Notes: generated by a model not told the origin, from the letters alone. A DNA stretch of 59,602 nucleotides from an uncultured Roseburia sp. (GCA_947070915.1 CAMTDY010000002.1:1-59602); one strand, 5' to 3'. Counted from the first letter of the stretch, positions 32,159 to 42,385 are shown. Translations and numbers: made by a program.

Positions 32159-32644
32159 TCAGATGACACTGTCGCCAATTCCCACTGCTTTCACACTCAA
32201 TCCACCGGTTACCGTATCAAATTCAATGGTTCTGCCAAAATTACTCCCCACATCCTCTGCCAGGATCGGTATCCGCAACTCTCCAAGAACTTCATGCACA
32301 GCCTCTACATTCTGTTGCCCGATATTCAGAAACTTGTTGCTGGACTGATAGGAAAACATCTTCGCTCCGCCCGCAATCTTGGCAGTAATCCCGGATTTCT
32401 TCGCCCCTACCCGAAGGAGCTCTTCGTACATATCCGGAATACAGGTATCCACAAACTTCATCCGATTTGAATTCTGGGATAATTGAGTGCTGTCCGGCAT
32501 CATAACATGTGCAAGTCCACAAATCTTCGTAGTTTTATCATACAACACAACCCCCAGACAGGAACCGAGCCCAAGGGTTGATATCTTCTGTGGAGAACGG
32601 CAGAGTTTAAAGTCTGCCATTCCCACACGTATTATGTCACTCAT
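32159..32644 (-). CDS. cheD: Chemoreceptor glutamine deamidase CheD
   Basis: A 161-aa CheD. It deamidates Gln residues of chemoreceptors and, with CheC-type phosphatases, adjusts receptor sensitivity. The catalytic Cys and His are in GLGSCLGVVLYDKTTKICGL and LAHVMMP, and the second conserved Ser/Thr-rich strand is KIAGGAKMF. It overlaps the end of cheW by four bases, so the two are translationally coupled. It is cytoplasmic, in the receptor array. No separate cheC is visible nearby, although FliY carries CheC-like domains. Confidence 0.96.
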   Translation of the reverse strand: MSDIIRVGMADFKLCRSPQKISTLGLGSCLGVVLYDKTTKICGLAHVMMPDSTQLSQNSNRMKFVDTCIPDMYEELLRVGAKKSGITAKIAGGAKMFSYQSSNKFLNIGQQNVEAVHEVLGELRIPILAEDVGSNFGRTIEFDTVTGGLSVKAVGIGDSVI

Positions 32645-33105
32645 ACAGTTTTTGATTCTCCCACTACATTTTCTATATTAAGAAGAGAAATGAGATTTTC
32701 ACCGTTTTTACCAATGCCGGCAAGATAGGCGGCATTTTTCTCATCCAGTTTAAAAGAAGGTGTTTCTATTGTTTCCGGATTCAGGTTCACAACCTCTCTT
32801 ACCTCATCCACGATCACTCCCACCAGGGACTGATCTTCTAACTTCAGTATAATGATACGGGTGGAACCTTGATAAGTATCATTTTCAAGGTCAAACCTTC
32901 TGCGTAAGCTCATGACCGGTACCACCTCGCCTCTCAGGTTGATCACGCCGACATAGTAAGGCTGAGACTTCGGAACCCTGGTAATCCTCTGCATTCTGAC
33001 AATATTATCTACATATCCAATATTGATCCCATACTGTTCATCACCAATCCGGATCACTATGTACTGGATTTCTTCTACCGCATTTTCATTCATCATTCCG
33101 TCCAT
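32641..33105 (-). CDS. cheW: Chemotaxis adaptor CheW
   Basis: A 154-aa CheW that links chemoreceptors to the CheA kinase. The CheW fold is evident from QYIVIRIGDEQYGINIGYVD near the N terminus, VRMQRITRVPKSQPYYVGVI with the conserved NLRGEVVPV, and VGVIVDEVREV. It has the usual length. GGAGG lies nine bases before the ATG. It follows cheA by 12 bases. Cytoplasmic signalling-array protein. Confidence 0.97.
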   Translation of the reverse strand: MDGMMNENAVEEIQYIVIRIGDEQYGINIGYVDNIVRMQRITRVPKSQPYYVGVINLRGEVVPVMSLRRRFDLENDTYQGSTRIIILKLEDQSLVGVIVDEVREVVNLNPETIETPSFKLDEKNAAYLAGIGKNGENLISLLNIENVVGESKTV

Positions 33106-33117
33106 TTGCTCGCCCTC

Positions 33118-35205
33118 CTAAATCAGTGTGTTTGTATCAAGGATCAATGCCACTTCACCGTCTCCGAGAATCGTCGCCCCACTGAAGAGTTTGGCATTGG
33201 TGATATGGTGTCCCATGGACTTGATCACGGTCTCCTGCTGTCCAAGAAGATTATCCACAACCAGTCCCAGTCTCTGGTCACCCTTCTTTACAACCACAGC
33301 AACTCCTGATTCTATATCTGCTTCCTTGTCATAGTCCTCCATTTCAAGGATTTCATTCATGCGGATGATTGGGATCACACTGCCTCTCAGATAGATCACT
33401 TCCTTGGACTGAACCAGCTTGATATCCTCCTGGGAAATGTCCTCTATCGTATCAATATTCCCCAGAGGGATCGCATATTTTTCCATTCCCACTTCTACCA
33501 TCAAAGCCTGTATGATCGCAAGGGTCAATGGAAGCTGGATCCTAAAGGTACTTCCCTGTCCTTTGACCGTTCTGGCCTCAATGCTTCCGCCCAGGGACTC
33601 GATCTTTGTCTTTACCACATCCAGACCTACACCTCTTCCAGAAACATCTGAAATCTGGTCCGCTGTCGAAAAGCTCGGCTGGAACAAGAGATCAATATAA
33701 TCCTTATCCGTCATCGCCTCCGCCTGCTGCAGGGTGATCGTTCCCTTTTCCAGAGCTTTTCTCCTTACCTTCTCGGTGTCAATTCCACCGCCGTCGTCCC
33801 TGACTTCAATGGTTACATTATTTCCATCCTGATAGGCATCCAGGAATATGGAACCCACTTCCGGTTTTCCGAGACGGACACGCTCTGCATTGCTCTCCAG
33901 TCCATGATCCGCTGAATTTCTCAGCAAATGCATTAGGGGATCTCCCAGCTCATCAATCACAGTACGGTCAAGCTCTGTGTCCTCACCGGTCATATACAGT
34001 TCCATCTTTTTATTGAGTTTCCGGTTCAAATCGCGGATCATACGCGGAAAACGGTTTACAACGCTCTCGATGGGAACCATCCTCACCTTCATAACAGATT
34101 CATGAAGATTTGTGGTAACACGCTCCAGATATTCTATATTTTCATGGAACATCTGACCAGACCCCACCTCTGCACCATTATCACCGGAAGTCACAGATAC
34201 GAGAGCATTCTTTGCAATGATCAGCTCGCTCACCAGGTTCATCAGTACATCCAGCTTGTCAATATCAACACGCACAGAGCGGCTTGCCACCTTGCCCTTT
34301 GTTGCCGCCTGGGGAGGCTGCTTTTTCGCAGGTTCTTTGACCTCTGGTTTTTCTTCTTTCTTCTCTTCCTTTTCTGGTTGTGTATTCTGAACAGCCGCTG
34401 TATATTTGAAATCGTCGATGCAGACCTCGGCGATCTCGGACACATTCATAATAAGCTGTTTGATGGTTTCCTTGCTTTCCTTTGTAGCGAGGATCCAGCT
34501 AAAATCAAACTCAAACTCTTCGTCCTCAATCTTTTCCGTATCCGGTATGGATTTGATCAGTTCTCCCTTATCTTCTACGGTCTTAAATACAAGAAAAGCT
34601 CTGGCTGCTTTCAGAATACAGGTCTCCTGCAGATAAACGGTAATTCCGAATACATTCTGCCCATCTTCCTTCGCATTTTCCATGGCGTGGATCTCATACT
34701 CCGAAACCGGGATCTGCTGATATTTATTCTTCGCCGGGTTATCCTCCACAGGCTTCTCTTCTTTTTCCGCTCCTGGCTCATCCTTTTTCGGTTCCTCTGA
34801 TGTGCCGCTGTCAGCCCCCGTTTCCTCTGCGATCACTTCATTCAGATCGTTGATGATATCCTCATTATCTTCCGTTCCCTCGCTCCCGGTACTGGAGATC
34901 ACCTCCAGATAGGATTCCAGTGCATCCAATCCACGAAACAGAATATCAACCAGCTTTTCATTTGCCTTCATATTGCCATTCCGGATCTCTGAAAATACAT
35001 TTTCAAGATCATGGGTAAGACGCTGCATCCTCGTATATCCCATCGTTCCGGACATTCCCTTTAATGTATGGGCGGCCCGGAAGATCTCATTGATAGTATC
35101 ATCATTTTCCGGATCCTTCTCCAGCTCCAGAATATGCTCATTCAATGACTGCAGATGCTCTTTCGTTTCATCAATAAACAACTCTAAATATTGACTGGTA
35201 TCCAT
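33118..35205 (-). CDS. cheA: Chemotaxis histidine kinase CheA
   Basis: A 695-aa CheA, the kinase at the heart of the chemotaxis array; it phosphorylates CheY and CheB. Domains in order: P1 Hpt with phosphorylated His46 in FRAAHTLKGM, an acidic linker, P2 (CheY-binding, ~180-285), a Pro/Lys/Glu-rich linker, P3 dimerisation (VRVDIDKLDVLMNLVSEL), P4 ATPase (LLRNSADHGLE, DDGGGID, GRGVGLDVV), and P5 CheW-like at the C terminus. The ATG at 35205 has GGAGG five bases before it; a start four codons earlier does not. It lies two bases after cheB. Confidence 0.98.
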   Translation of the reverse strand: MDTSQYLELFIDETKEHLQSLNEHILELEKDPENDDTINEIFRAAHTLKGMSGTMGYTRMQRLTHDLENVFSEIRNGNMKANEKLVDILFRGLDALESYLEVISSTGSEGTEDNEDIINDLNEVIAEETGADSGTSEEPKKDEPGAEKEEKPVEDNPAKNKYQQIPVSEYEIHAMENAKEDGQNVFGITVYLQETCILKAARAFLVFKTVEDKGELIKSIPDTEKIEDEEFEFDFSWILATKESKETIKQLIMNVSEIAEVCIDDFKYTAAVQNTQPEKEEKKEEKPEVKEPAKKQPPQAATKGKVASRSVRVDIDKLDVLMNLVSELIIAKNALVSVTSGDNGAEVGSGQMFHENIEYLERVTTNLHESVMKVRMVPIESVVNRFPRMIRDLNRKLNKKMELYMTGEDTELDRTVIDELGDPLMHLLRNSADHGLESNAERVRLGKPEVGSIFLDAYQDGNNVTIEVRDDGGGIDTEKVRRKALEKGTITLQQAEAMTDKDYIDLLFQPSFSTADQISDVSGRGVGLDVVKTKIESLGGSIEARTVKGQGSTFRIQLPLTLAIIQALMVEVGMEKYAIPLGNIDTIEDISQEDIKLVQSKEVIYLRGSVIPIIRMNEILEMEDYDKEADIESGVAVVVKKGDQRLGLVVDNLLGQQETVIKSMGHHITNAKLFSGATILGDGEVALILDTNTLI

Positions 35206-35206
35206 T

Positions 35207-36286
35207 TTATCCTCCATTCTGCTGCATAGCAGCGATCAGCAAATCAGCAACCTTCTGTAAATCAGCCACTTCATCTACAACGCCTGCCTTTACTGCTGCG
35301 CGGGGCATACCATAGACCACGCAGGATTCTTCGCTCTGCCCCACTGTGTAAACCTTTTTCAACTGCTTTAACTGTATAAGTCCCTTCGTCCCGTCGCTTC
35401 CCATACCGGTGAGGATCCCGCAATAAATTCTCTGATAGCCGGAATCCAGAAGAGATTCCAGAAAAATGTCGGCGCAGGGACGAAGTCCCCCTCTTGGCTC
35501 TTCTTTCCTGACTGCCAGACTATGTTCATTCAGATTCTTTTGCTCAGCCCGAAGCTGGTATCCTCCCTTTGCCACATAGATCACACCGTTCTGCAGGGTC
35601 TCTCCGTCCATGGATTCTTTTACCCGGCACTGGCTCATCTCATTGAGACGCTCTGCCAGGGAATTGGTAAACCCTTCCGGCATATGCTGCACCACTACGA
35701 TGGGGCAGCCGATATCTTTGGGGAATCTGGGTACTACTGACTGAAGCGCTTTCGGCCCTCCGGTAGAAGAAGCGATAAAAATGATCGTTCCCCTGCCGCC
35801 GACGGTGCCCTGAAATCTCTGGGACCGTGACACCGGCCTGGACACACGCGGTTCCGGCTGTCTCCGGGATACCGGCTCCTGATAGGAGATCGTCCTGAGC
35901 CCAAAGCCACATTTGACCTTCTGTAACAGCTGTTCCTTAAATTCAATGGAAGCAGCGCCTTCCGGTTTTTTTACAAAATCATAGGCTCCCAGCTCCAGCG
36001 CCCGCATGGTCTCTTTCGTACTCTGGCTGGCAATCGAGCTGACCACCAGAACAGGCATCGTAATACGTTTTTCATTGATATAAGTCAAAAAACCGATGCC
36101 ATCCATTTTGGGCATATTAATATCCAGAAGAATACAGTCATACCGTTTTCCACTTTCTAAATATTTTACCGCAGTTGAGCCATTATCCGCTGTATCCGCA
36201 ACAGTCATTCCAGGTTCTGATGTTATTATATCAGACATGACCCTTCTCATAAGTGCAGAGTCATCAATTATCAGAATTTTTTTCAT
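35207..36286 (-). CDS. cheB: Chemoreceptor methylesterase CheB
   Basis: A 359-aa CheB. The N-terminal receiver domain has the phosphoacceptor Asp55 in LLDINMPKMDG. The C-terminal methylesterase/deamidase domain has the triad: Ser in SSTGGPKAL, His in QHMPEGFT and Asp in GMGSDGTKG. It removes methyl groups from receptor glutamates, which requires CheR to add them; cheR is not in the window. The receiver is activated by CheA, encoded next. It follows the PilZ-domain gene closely. Confidence 0.97.
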   Translation of the reverse strand: MKKILIIDDSALMRRVMSDIITSEPGMTVADTADNGSTAVKYLESGKRYDCILLDINMPKMDGIGFLTYINEKRITMPVLVVSSIASQSTKETMRALELGAYDFVKKPEGAASIEFKEQLLQKVKCGFGLRTISYQEPVSRRQPEPRVSRPVSRSQRFQGTVGGRGTIIFIASSTGGPKALQSVVPRFPKDIGCPIVVVQHMPEGFTNSLAERLNEMSQCRVKESMDGETLQNGVIYVAKGGYQLRAEQKNLNEHSLAVRKEEPRGGLRPCADIFLESLLDSGYQRIYCGILTGMGSDGTKGLIQLKQLKKVYTVGQSEESCVVYGMPRAAVKAGVVDEVADLQKVADLLIAAMQQNGG

Positions 36287-36287
36287 C

Positions 36288-37043
36288 TTATTCCTTCCTC
36301 AATCTTCTTTTCTGCTCTTCAAAGACATATTTAACTACTGATTCACGCTGCTCTCTCCCTATATTTTCAAATTCGCATCGGAGTTCCGAGCGATATACTC
36401 CGTTGTCTATATCCACTGTTGCCACAACTTTCGCCAGGCAGCAAAACTTATATGTTCCTGATGCAGCCGTCTTAAGAGGTATATCCACCTCGATAAATGC
36501 GCCTGCTTCCACGTTATCCTTACATTGAAGACGCACACCGCCTCCACTGATATCCGTCAGCAGCGCTCTGTTCCAACGGCCGGCGAGTTCGCGCATCTTT
36601 TTCTCGTAAAGCTGCTTTTCCGAATCTTCGATCTCTTCTGCTTCCACCAGATCATAGAGTACCTTCTCATCCTGGGAGATCTCACGGTAGCGAATCTCCA
36701 TCATACATTCAAGACGGAAAAACTTTCGTCTCTGATATTTTTTTGGCAGGGACAGAAACTCCATCTGAAGCACGTGCATTTTCCCATCCCGAAATCTTCT
36801 TTTCACCCTGGCACGGCATCGGAACAACCCAAAAGAAGTAAAGAAACACAGAGCGTATTCATCATCCAGTTCCAGGGGCACGATCTTTCCCTCATAAATA
36901 GGCATGGAAATTCTGGCTTCCCGGAAGCCATCATAATCTAGGAGCATACTGCCATATGTGCGATCTGATAATTTCCTTCTGTAAAAACTTTTTACATGAG
37001 TAAGTTCGATTTTATCGCCGATATTGATTATCGCTTTCTGCAT
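36288..37043 (-). CDS. PilZ-domain flagellar brake protein (YcgR/YpfB-like)
   Basis: A 251-aa cytoplasmic protein. The N-terminal ~95 residues form the YcgR_2/PilZN beta-barrel. The PilZ domain follows, with the c-di-GMP-binding RR..R-type stretch KYQRRKFFRLECMMEIRY at ~108-125 and, after a loop, DISGGGVRLQCKD. Such proteins bind cyclic di-GMP and slow or stop the flagellar motor through MotA or FliG. The arginines at the start of the PilZ domain and the D-S-G-G-G motif suggest that this one can bind the nucleotide. It lies between flhG and cheB, in the usual clostridial position. Confidence 0.92.
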   Translation of the reverse strand: MQKAIINIGDKIELTHVKSFYRRKLSDRTYGSMLLDYDGFREARISMPIYEGKIVPLELDDEYALCFFTSFGLFRCRARVKRRFRDGKMHVLQMEFLSLPKKYQRRKFFRLECMMEIRYREISQDEKVLYDLVEAEEIEDSEKQLYEKKMRELAGRWNRALLTDISGGGVRLQCKDNVEAGAFIEVDIPLKTAASGTYKFCCLAKVVATVDIDNGVYRSELRCEFENIGREQRESVVKYVFEEQKRRLRKE

Positions 37044-37074
37044 AAATTTTCTCCATCCTAAATAGACTATTTCG

Positions 37075-37962
37075 TCATTTCATAAACCGCATACGTATCA
37101 CACTGGAAAATAGTTTAACAATACCGCCTTTTTCTGTCTTCTCCACCATAACGTCTTCCAGACAGCCAGCAAGTTCTCTCACGGCCCGCGCCGAATCGGA
37201 TTCCGGATCACTGATGGACACCGGCGCCTGACGCATGATAGCACGTTGCATATTCTTATTGTATGGTACAGATCCAAGAAATTCTACTTCAATATCCAGA
37301 AACTTTCCAACTACTACTCCCAGCTTTTCAAAGAGTTCCGCTGCTTCCCTCTCCCTCCGTACCTGGTTTGCTACCATTTTAACCACAGTTTTGTCCGGAC
37401 GGTAAGAAGCTTTCTTGTTCAATGTCTTCAAAAGTGCATAGGCATCCGTGATGGATGTCGGTTCCGGTGTTGCCACCAGAAGCACTTCTTCACTGGCTGC
37501 CACAAATTCAAGAACGGTATCACTGATTCCCGCCCCTGTATCAACGATGATCACATCGGCGATGCGGTCCATCTCTCCCAGACGATGGATCATTGAAAAC
37601 ACCTGATCCCTTGTCAGATTCGCCAGCTCATTGATACCGGATCCTCCCGATATAAATCCAATATTTTCCGGGCCATATGTAATAATATCCTCAATACTTT
37701 TTCCCCGGTACATCAGATCTGCCAGATTATATTTGGGACGTATTCCCAGCATGATCTCAATGTTAGCAAGGCCAAAATCAGCATCAAAAACAATCACACG
37801 CTTTCCCAGACGGCGGAGCTGGATCGCCAGATTCACGGAAAGGCTGGTCTTTCCCACACCGCCTTTTCCGCTTGTGACAGTGATCACCCTGGCAGTCCGC
37901 TCGTGATCAGCTTCAAAGTCTTGTTTTTTGATAATGTTTCTCAACCGTTCTGCCTGATCCAC
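37075..37962 (-). CDS. flhG: FlhG/YlxH MinD-like ATPase
   Basis: A 295-aa MinD/ParA-family ATPase that counts or limits flagella and works with FlhF. The P-loop with the deviant Walker A SGKGGVGKTSLSVNLA is at ~29-44, DADFGLANIEIMLG follows, and a C-terminal amphipathic membrane-targeting end is present. The start is GTG, with GGAGG nine bases upstream and a one-base overlap with the flhF stop. Its ATP-bound dimer stimulates the FlhF GTPase through an N-terminal Gln/Arg-rich segment (DQAERLRNIIK). Confidence 0.96.
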   Translation of the reverse strand: MDQAERLRNIIKKQDFEADHERTARVITVTSGKGGVGKTSLSVNLAIQLRRLGKRVIVFDADFGLANIEIMLGIRPKYNLADLMYRGKSIEDIITYGPENIGFISGGSGINELANLTRDQVFSMIHRLGEMDRIADVIIVDTGAGISDTVLEFVAASEEVLLVATPEPTSITDAYALLKTLNKKASYRPDKTVVKMVANQVRREREAAELFEKLGVVVGKFLDIEVEFLGSVPYNKNMQRAIMRQAPVSISDPESDSARAVRELAGCLEDVMVEKTEKGGIVKLFSSVIRMRFMK

Positions 37963-39218
37963 TACGACTTACCTCCTAACAGTTTTTTTGCGATCTTCTG
38001 TGCATCTACCTTTCCGATATCATCCGGTACATTCTGTCCCCATGTGACATAGGAAAGGGGACGGTCCGTATAGGTCTTCATATTCAGCATCACTCCCGCC
38101 GATGAGGTTTCGTCCAGCTTCGTAAAAATCAGGCTGTAATCTGTAATATCCGAATATACATCTGCGATATCCTTCAGATCACTGTACTTCGCCCCTGCAT
38201 TCAGTACCAGATAAACTTCCCGCCTGGATATGGGGATCTGCTCCATCAGCATCTTCATGTTGTCCATCTGCTCCCGGTTTTTATGGGAACACCCTGCCGT
38301 ATCAATAAAACAAATATCATATTGATCCAGTTCCTCCCGCATCTCACCCAGATCTTCCGGACTGTAAACGACCTTCAGGGGAACACCAAGAATATTCGCA
38401 TAGGTCTTCAGCTGCTCTACTGCAGCGATCCGGAAAGTATCCGCTGTGACAAGGGCAATATTTTTTTTCCGGTTTAATTTCATACGGGAAGCAATCTTCG
38501 CAATGGTGGTGGTTTTACCTACACCTGTAGAACCAAGAAAGAAAACGTACTTCGTCTCGCCCTCTCCCACTTCTTTATCCAGTACATAAGGCTGGCCTGC
38601 CATCAGAATAATCTTCTGGTAGATCGCCGCCAGGATCTGATCCAGGGCAGCATCTTCTGGCAGGGAACGATCCACCTCATCGATCAGCATCTTTGCAATA
38701 GATTCCTCTACCTCATTCTGGATCATCTGTTTGAGGATCAGTTCTTTACAGGCCTTCGCCTTACTAACCTCTTTACTCTCTTTCTCCACCTGTACTTCTT
38801 TGGGATCTGGTTCGCTGTCCGTCACTTCTTCCACCGGGTTCGTCTTCTCTTCCTGCATCTTATCGGACATCTGTTTTTCCAGCATCTTCTGAAGACTGTC
38901 CAGTTTCTCCTCGATCGTCGCTACATTCTTATCCTCATCCTCAGCAGCCACAATATCCGGTACAAACCTGGGAGCAGTCAGTTCCAGTGCCACACCATCC
39001 TTTTTTTCATCCGTAGCTGAATTCTTATTTTCCGTATCATATACAACATTTTCATCCAATGCAGCAGTCACTTCTACCTTAGTTTTAATAAAAAACCTGG
39101 CAAATCCCCGGGGACGCACTTTTTTTATATTCATCACGATGGCATTGCTCCCCAGTTCTCTTTTCGCCATTTCTATTGCCTCTGTCTCTGTCGCTGCCAA
39201 AAATTTTTTAATGATCAT
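37962..39218 (-). CDS. flhF: FlhF, SRP-type GTPase
   Basis: A 418-aa SRP54-family GTPase that sets flagellar number and position. The N-terminal B domain (~1-90) starts MIIKKFLAATETEAIEM, an acidic linker follows, then the N and G domains. The G domain has GSTGVGKTTTIAKIAS, DTAGCSH and the guanine-specificity TKLDETSSAG. The start ATG overlaps the flhA stop (ATGA), and the stop overlaps the flhG start. It targets an early flagellar component (FliF in other species) to the membrane and is regulated by FlhG. Confidence 0.97.
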   Translation of the reverse strand: MIIKKFLAATETEAIEMAKRELGSNAIVMNIKKVRPRGFARFFIKTKVEVTAALDENVVYDTENKNSATDEKKDGVALELTAPRFVPDIVAAEDEDKNVATIEEKLDSLQKMLEKQMSDKMQEEKTNPVEEVTDSEPDPKEVQVEKESKEVSKAKACKELILKQMIQNEVEESIAKMLIDEVDRSLPEDAALDQILAAIYQKIILMAGQPYVLDKEVGEGETKYVFFLGSTGVGKTTTIAKIASRMKLNRKKNIALVTADTFRIAAVEQLKTYANILGVPLKVVYSPEDLGEMREELDQYDICFIDTAGCSHKNREQMDNMKMLMEQIPISRREVYLVLNAGAKYSDLKDIADVYSDITDYSLIFTKLDETSSAGVMLNMKTYTDRPLSYVTWGQNVPDDIGKVDAQKIAKKLLGGKS

Positions 39219-41251
39219 TCGGTAGTCACCATCCCAACTGACTGAAGCTCAACATCTGAGTCAATCTCATTATATGATAATACATGTAAATTCTTAAACT
39301 GCTCCATTGTAAGATGTTTAAAATACATTCTCACAATAGGAGAGGTAATGATAATTGGCGTTTTGCCCAATTCCTCCAGCTTGGTACTCTCTTCCCTGAG
39401 AGCCTCCATGATCTGCGACGAGTAATCCGGATCCAGGGCAAGATAAGATCCCTGCTCGGACTGTTTGACAGAATTCATGATCTCCTGCTCCACCTTCGGA
39501 TCCAGCGTGATCACGCTGGTAGCCTCGCTGCGGGTAAAATATTTATTGGAAATCGCCCGTTTCAGATTCTGTCTCACATACTCCGTGAGGATATCTGTAT
39601 CGTGGGTCGTCGGCGCATAATCCGCCAGTGTCTCAAAAATCGTGATCAGGTCACGGATGGAAATGCCCTCAAATAATAAATTCTGCAGTACCTTCTGAAT
39701 CTCTCCCACGCTGAGCATCTTAGGCACCAGCTCGGATACAAGGGTTTCGTTTGCCTCTTTTACATTGTCGATAAGATTCTGTACATCCTGTCTGGTGAGA
39801 AGCTCATGAAGGTTGCCGCGGATGATCTCCATCAGATGGGTGGCTATGATGGACGGCGGATCCACCACGGTATATCCCAGGGATTCTGCACGTTCTCTCT
39901 GCCCTTCTGTGATCCAGATCGCCGGGAGATGGAAGGACGGCTCAAAGGTCGGGATACCTGTCAGTTCCTCTTCCACAAAACCAGGATTCATCGCCATATA
40001 ATGGTCAAATAAGATCTCACCCTCACTGACAGGGATACCTTTGATCTTGATCACATACTGATTCGGATTCAGCTGAATATTGTCCCGGAGACGGATCATC
40101 GGAACGACACAGCCCAATTCCAGAGCAATCTGCCGTCGTATCATAACGACACGGTCCAGCAGGTCACCCCCCTGGTTGACATCTGCAAGGGGAATGATAC
40201 CATATCCGAACTCCAGCTCGATAGAGTCTACTTTCAACAGTGACGTAACGTTTTCTGGTCTCCGGATCTCCTCTGCAGAATCTTCTTCCTCGCTGATCTG
40301 GGCATCTGTCTCCTCCATCTCCAGCTCGTTGGTCATAATCCGGGAAGTAATGATAAAAAAGATACCATAACCACTGAAGATCAGAATGTTCATCGGAGTA
40401 AACACACCCAGCCCGATCAGGGCGCATCCAACAATCATCAACACTTTCGGAGTACCAAGAAGCTGCCTTTGCAGCAAACCGCCCACATCTGCATCCTTGG
40501 AACCTTTCGTCACAAGGACACCAGTAGCCAGAGAAATCATAAGAGAGGGGATCTGGCTGGTAAGACCGTCACCGATGGTCAGTATGGAATAGGTCTGCAG
40601 TGCTGCCTGGGCTTCCATGCCATTCATCACGATCCCCAGGATCAGACCTCCGACAAAGTTGATCACGGTGATCAGAAGTCCTGCCGTCGCATCTCCTTTA
40701 ACATACTTGGTAGCACCATCCATGGAACCGAAAAAAGCCGCCTCTGACTGTATTTTCTCTCTTCGTTCCTTTGCTTCTTCATCGGTGATCGCTCCGGTAT
40801 TCAGATCGGCATCGATGGCCATCTGTTTACCAGGCATAGCATCCAGCGTAAACCTGGCGGTAACTTCCGACACACGCTCAGAACCTTTATTGATCACCAT
40901 GAGCTGGACGATAATCAGTATGATGAACACAACTCCACCGACTACAAGATTACCGCCGCCGACAAAATTACCAAAGGTATTTACTACGTTTCCCGCCTCA
41001 CCGTTCAGGAGGATATTTCTCGTCGAACTTACATTCAGTGAAAGACGGAACAGCGTCGTCAATAGCAAAAGGGTCGGGAAGGTTGACATATCCAGAGGTT
41101 CTTTGGCAAACAGCGCGCTAAATAGAACAATCATGGATACTGCAATATTCATTGTGAACAAAATATCCAGTAAAACCAGCGGAACCGGAATGATCAGGCA
41201 TAATATAGGTACCAACACAAAACATCCCAATATAATATCCACCTTTTTCAT
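39215..41251 (-). CDS. flhA: Flagellar export gate protein FlhA
   Basis: A 678-aa FlhA, the main export-gate component of the flagellar type III secretion system. The membrane domain has eight helices (PVPLVLLDILFTMNIAVSMI at the start) and the conserved FHIPEP-type loop TARFTLDAMPGKQMAIDADL. The cytoplasmic ring domain starts near residue 350 and ends close to DVELQSVGMV. The length matches clostridial FlhA. It docks chaperone-substrate complexes and uses the proton motive force. It follows flhB by 22 bases and overlaps flhF by four. Confidence 0.98.
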   Translation of the reverse strand: MKKVDIILGCFVLVPILCLIIPVPLVLLDILFTMNIAVSMIVLFSALFAKEPLDMSTFPTLLLLTTLFRLSLNVSSTRNILLNGEAGNVVNTFGNFVGGGNLVVGGVVFIILIIVQLMVINKGSERVSEVTARFTLDAMPGKQMAIDADLNTGAITDEEAKERREKIQSEAAFFGSMDGATKYVKGDATAGLLITVINFVGGLILGIVMNGMEAQAALQTYSILTIGDGLTSQIPSLMISLATGVLVTKGSKDADVGGLLQRQLLGTPKVLMIVGCALIGLGVFTPMNILIFSGYGIFFIITSRIMTNELEMEETDAQISEEEDSAEEIRRPENVTSLLKVDSIELEFGYGIIPLADVNQGGDLLDRVVMIRRQIALELGCVVPMIRLRDNIQLNPNQYVIKIKGIPVSEGEILFDHYMAMNPGFVEEELTGIPTFEPSFHLPAIWITEGQRERAESLGYTVVDPPSIIATHLMEIIRGNLHELLTRQDVQNLIDNVKEANETLVSELVPKMLSVGEIQKVLQNLLFEGISIRDLITIFETLADYAPTTHDTDILTEYVRQNLKRAISNKYFTRSEATSVITLDPKVEQEIMNSVKQSEQGSYLALDPDYSSQIMEALREESTKLEELGKTPIIITSPIVRMYFKHLTMEQFKNLHVLSYNEIDSDVELQSVGMVTTE

Positions 41252-41272
41252 ATCCGTTCCACCTCCAAACTG

Positions 41273-42385
41273 TTATATTTTTCCCTGCAGGCTATATACA
41301 TATGCCAGTATCTCAGCCACCATCTGATATAATTCTGGTGGTATCTGGTCTCCGATTTCAACATTATAATACAACATCCTTGCCAGGGGCTTATTTTCCA
41401 CAATCTCTACTTTATTGTCCCTCGCCACATCTTTAATCCTGGCTGCCAGAAAATCTGCTCCCTTTGCCAGCACCACCGGTGCCTCCCCCAGGGCCTTATC
41501 ATATTTAATGGCAACTGCCAGATGGGTCGGGTTTGTGATGACCACATCCGCCTCCGGGACACTCTGCATCATACGTCGTCTCGACGCCTCCTGCATCTTG
41601 CTCCGGATCCTTCCTTTGATCTGTGGATTCCCCTCTGTATTTTTATACTCATCCTTAACTTCCTGTTTGGTCATCCTCATATCTTTTTTAAATTTGCGTT
41701 TTTGATAGTAAAAATCCACTGCCGCGAGAATAAGAAAAACAATACTGATCTTGAAACCTACGTTGATCACTGTACTAACAATCAGCTCCAGCGCCGGAAC
41801 CAGTTCCAGCTGGTAAATATTTACTACCAGTCCCCACTCGTCCTTGAGTGAATCATACACCACATAAAACAATACCAATAGCTTGGCGATGGATTTCGCC
41901 AGATCAAATAATTTATCCTTGGAAAACATCCGCTTAAATCCGGATATCGGACTGATCTTGGATATTTTCGGCTTCATTGGTTTGGCCGTCGGTTTCCATT
42001 TGACCTGTGCCACATTGACAGCCACGGCAGCGATAAGCGCCAGCGCCATGATCGGACCACAGATCAGAAGAATCTCTCTTCCACCATATGTCAAGAGATT
42101 GAGCACCCGGTTTGAATTAAAATCATAGGCATATTCACTGATACTGTTAGAATATGTCACAAAAACCTGCACAAACCGATCATACATATATCCCCCGAAA
42201 AGTCTCAGACTGGCGAACAGAATGATGAGAAGGATCGCAACCGCCAGATCCTGGCTTTTTGCCACCTGTCCTTCTTTTCTGGCATCCTCCAGCTTTTTCG
42301 ATGTCGCTTCCTCTGTCTTCTCCCCGCCATCTCCATCCTTGGCGAAAAACTGAAGATCATACCTCAGCATATGACAGTTTTCCAT
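41273..42385 (-). CDS. flhB: Flagellar export protein FlhB
   Basis: A 370-aa FlhB, the substrate-specificity switch of the flagellar export apparatus. Four membrane helices lie in the first ~230 residues, preceded by GEKTEEATSKKLEDARKEGQ. The cytoplasmic domain has the self-cleavage site NPTH (VVITNPTHLAVAIKYD) and a normal C-terminal end. Cleavage between Asn and Pro changes export from hook to filament proteins when FliK signals. The ATG at 42385 follows AGGTG; the alternative start nine codons upstream lacks a site. It lies between fliR and flhA. Confidence 0.96.
   Translation of the reverse strand: MENCHMLRYDLQFFAKDGDGGEKTEEATSKKLEDARKEGQVAKSQDLAVAILLIILFASLRLFGGYMYDRFVQVFVTYSNSISEYAYDFNSNRVLNLLTYGGREILLICGPIMALALIAAVAVNVAQVKWKPTAKPMKPKISKISPISGFKRMFSKDKLFDLAKSIAKLLVLFYVVYDSLKDEWGLVVNIYQLELVPALELIVSTVINVGFKISIVFLILAAVDFYYQKRKFKKDMRMTKQEVKDEYKNTEGNPQIKGRIRSKMQEASRRRMMQSVPEADVVITNPTHLAVAIKYDKALGEAPVVLAKGADFLAARIKDVARDNKVEIVENKPLARMLYYNVEIGDQIPPELYQMVAEILAYVYSLQGKI

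Noticed and set aside
34102..34800. A 232-aa plus-strand frame opposite cheA
   Set aside because: It is antisense to the conserved cheA reading frame and rich in residues expected from the reverse complement.
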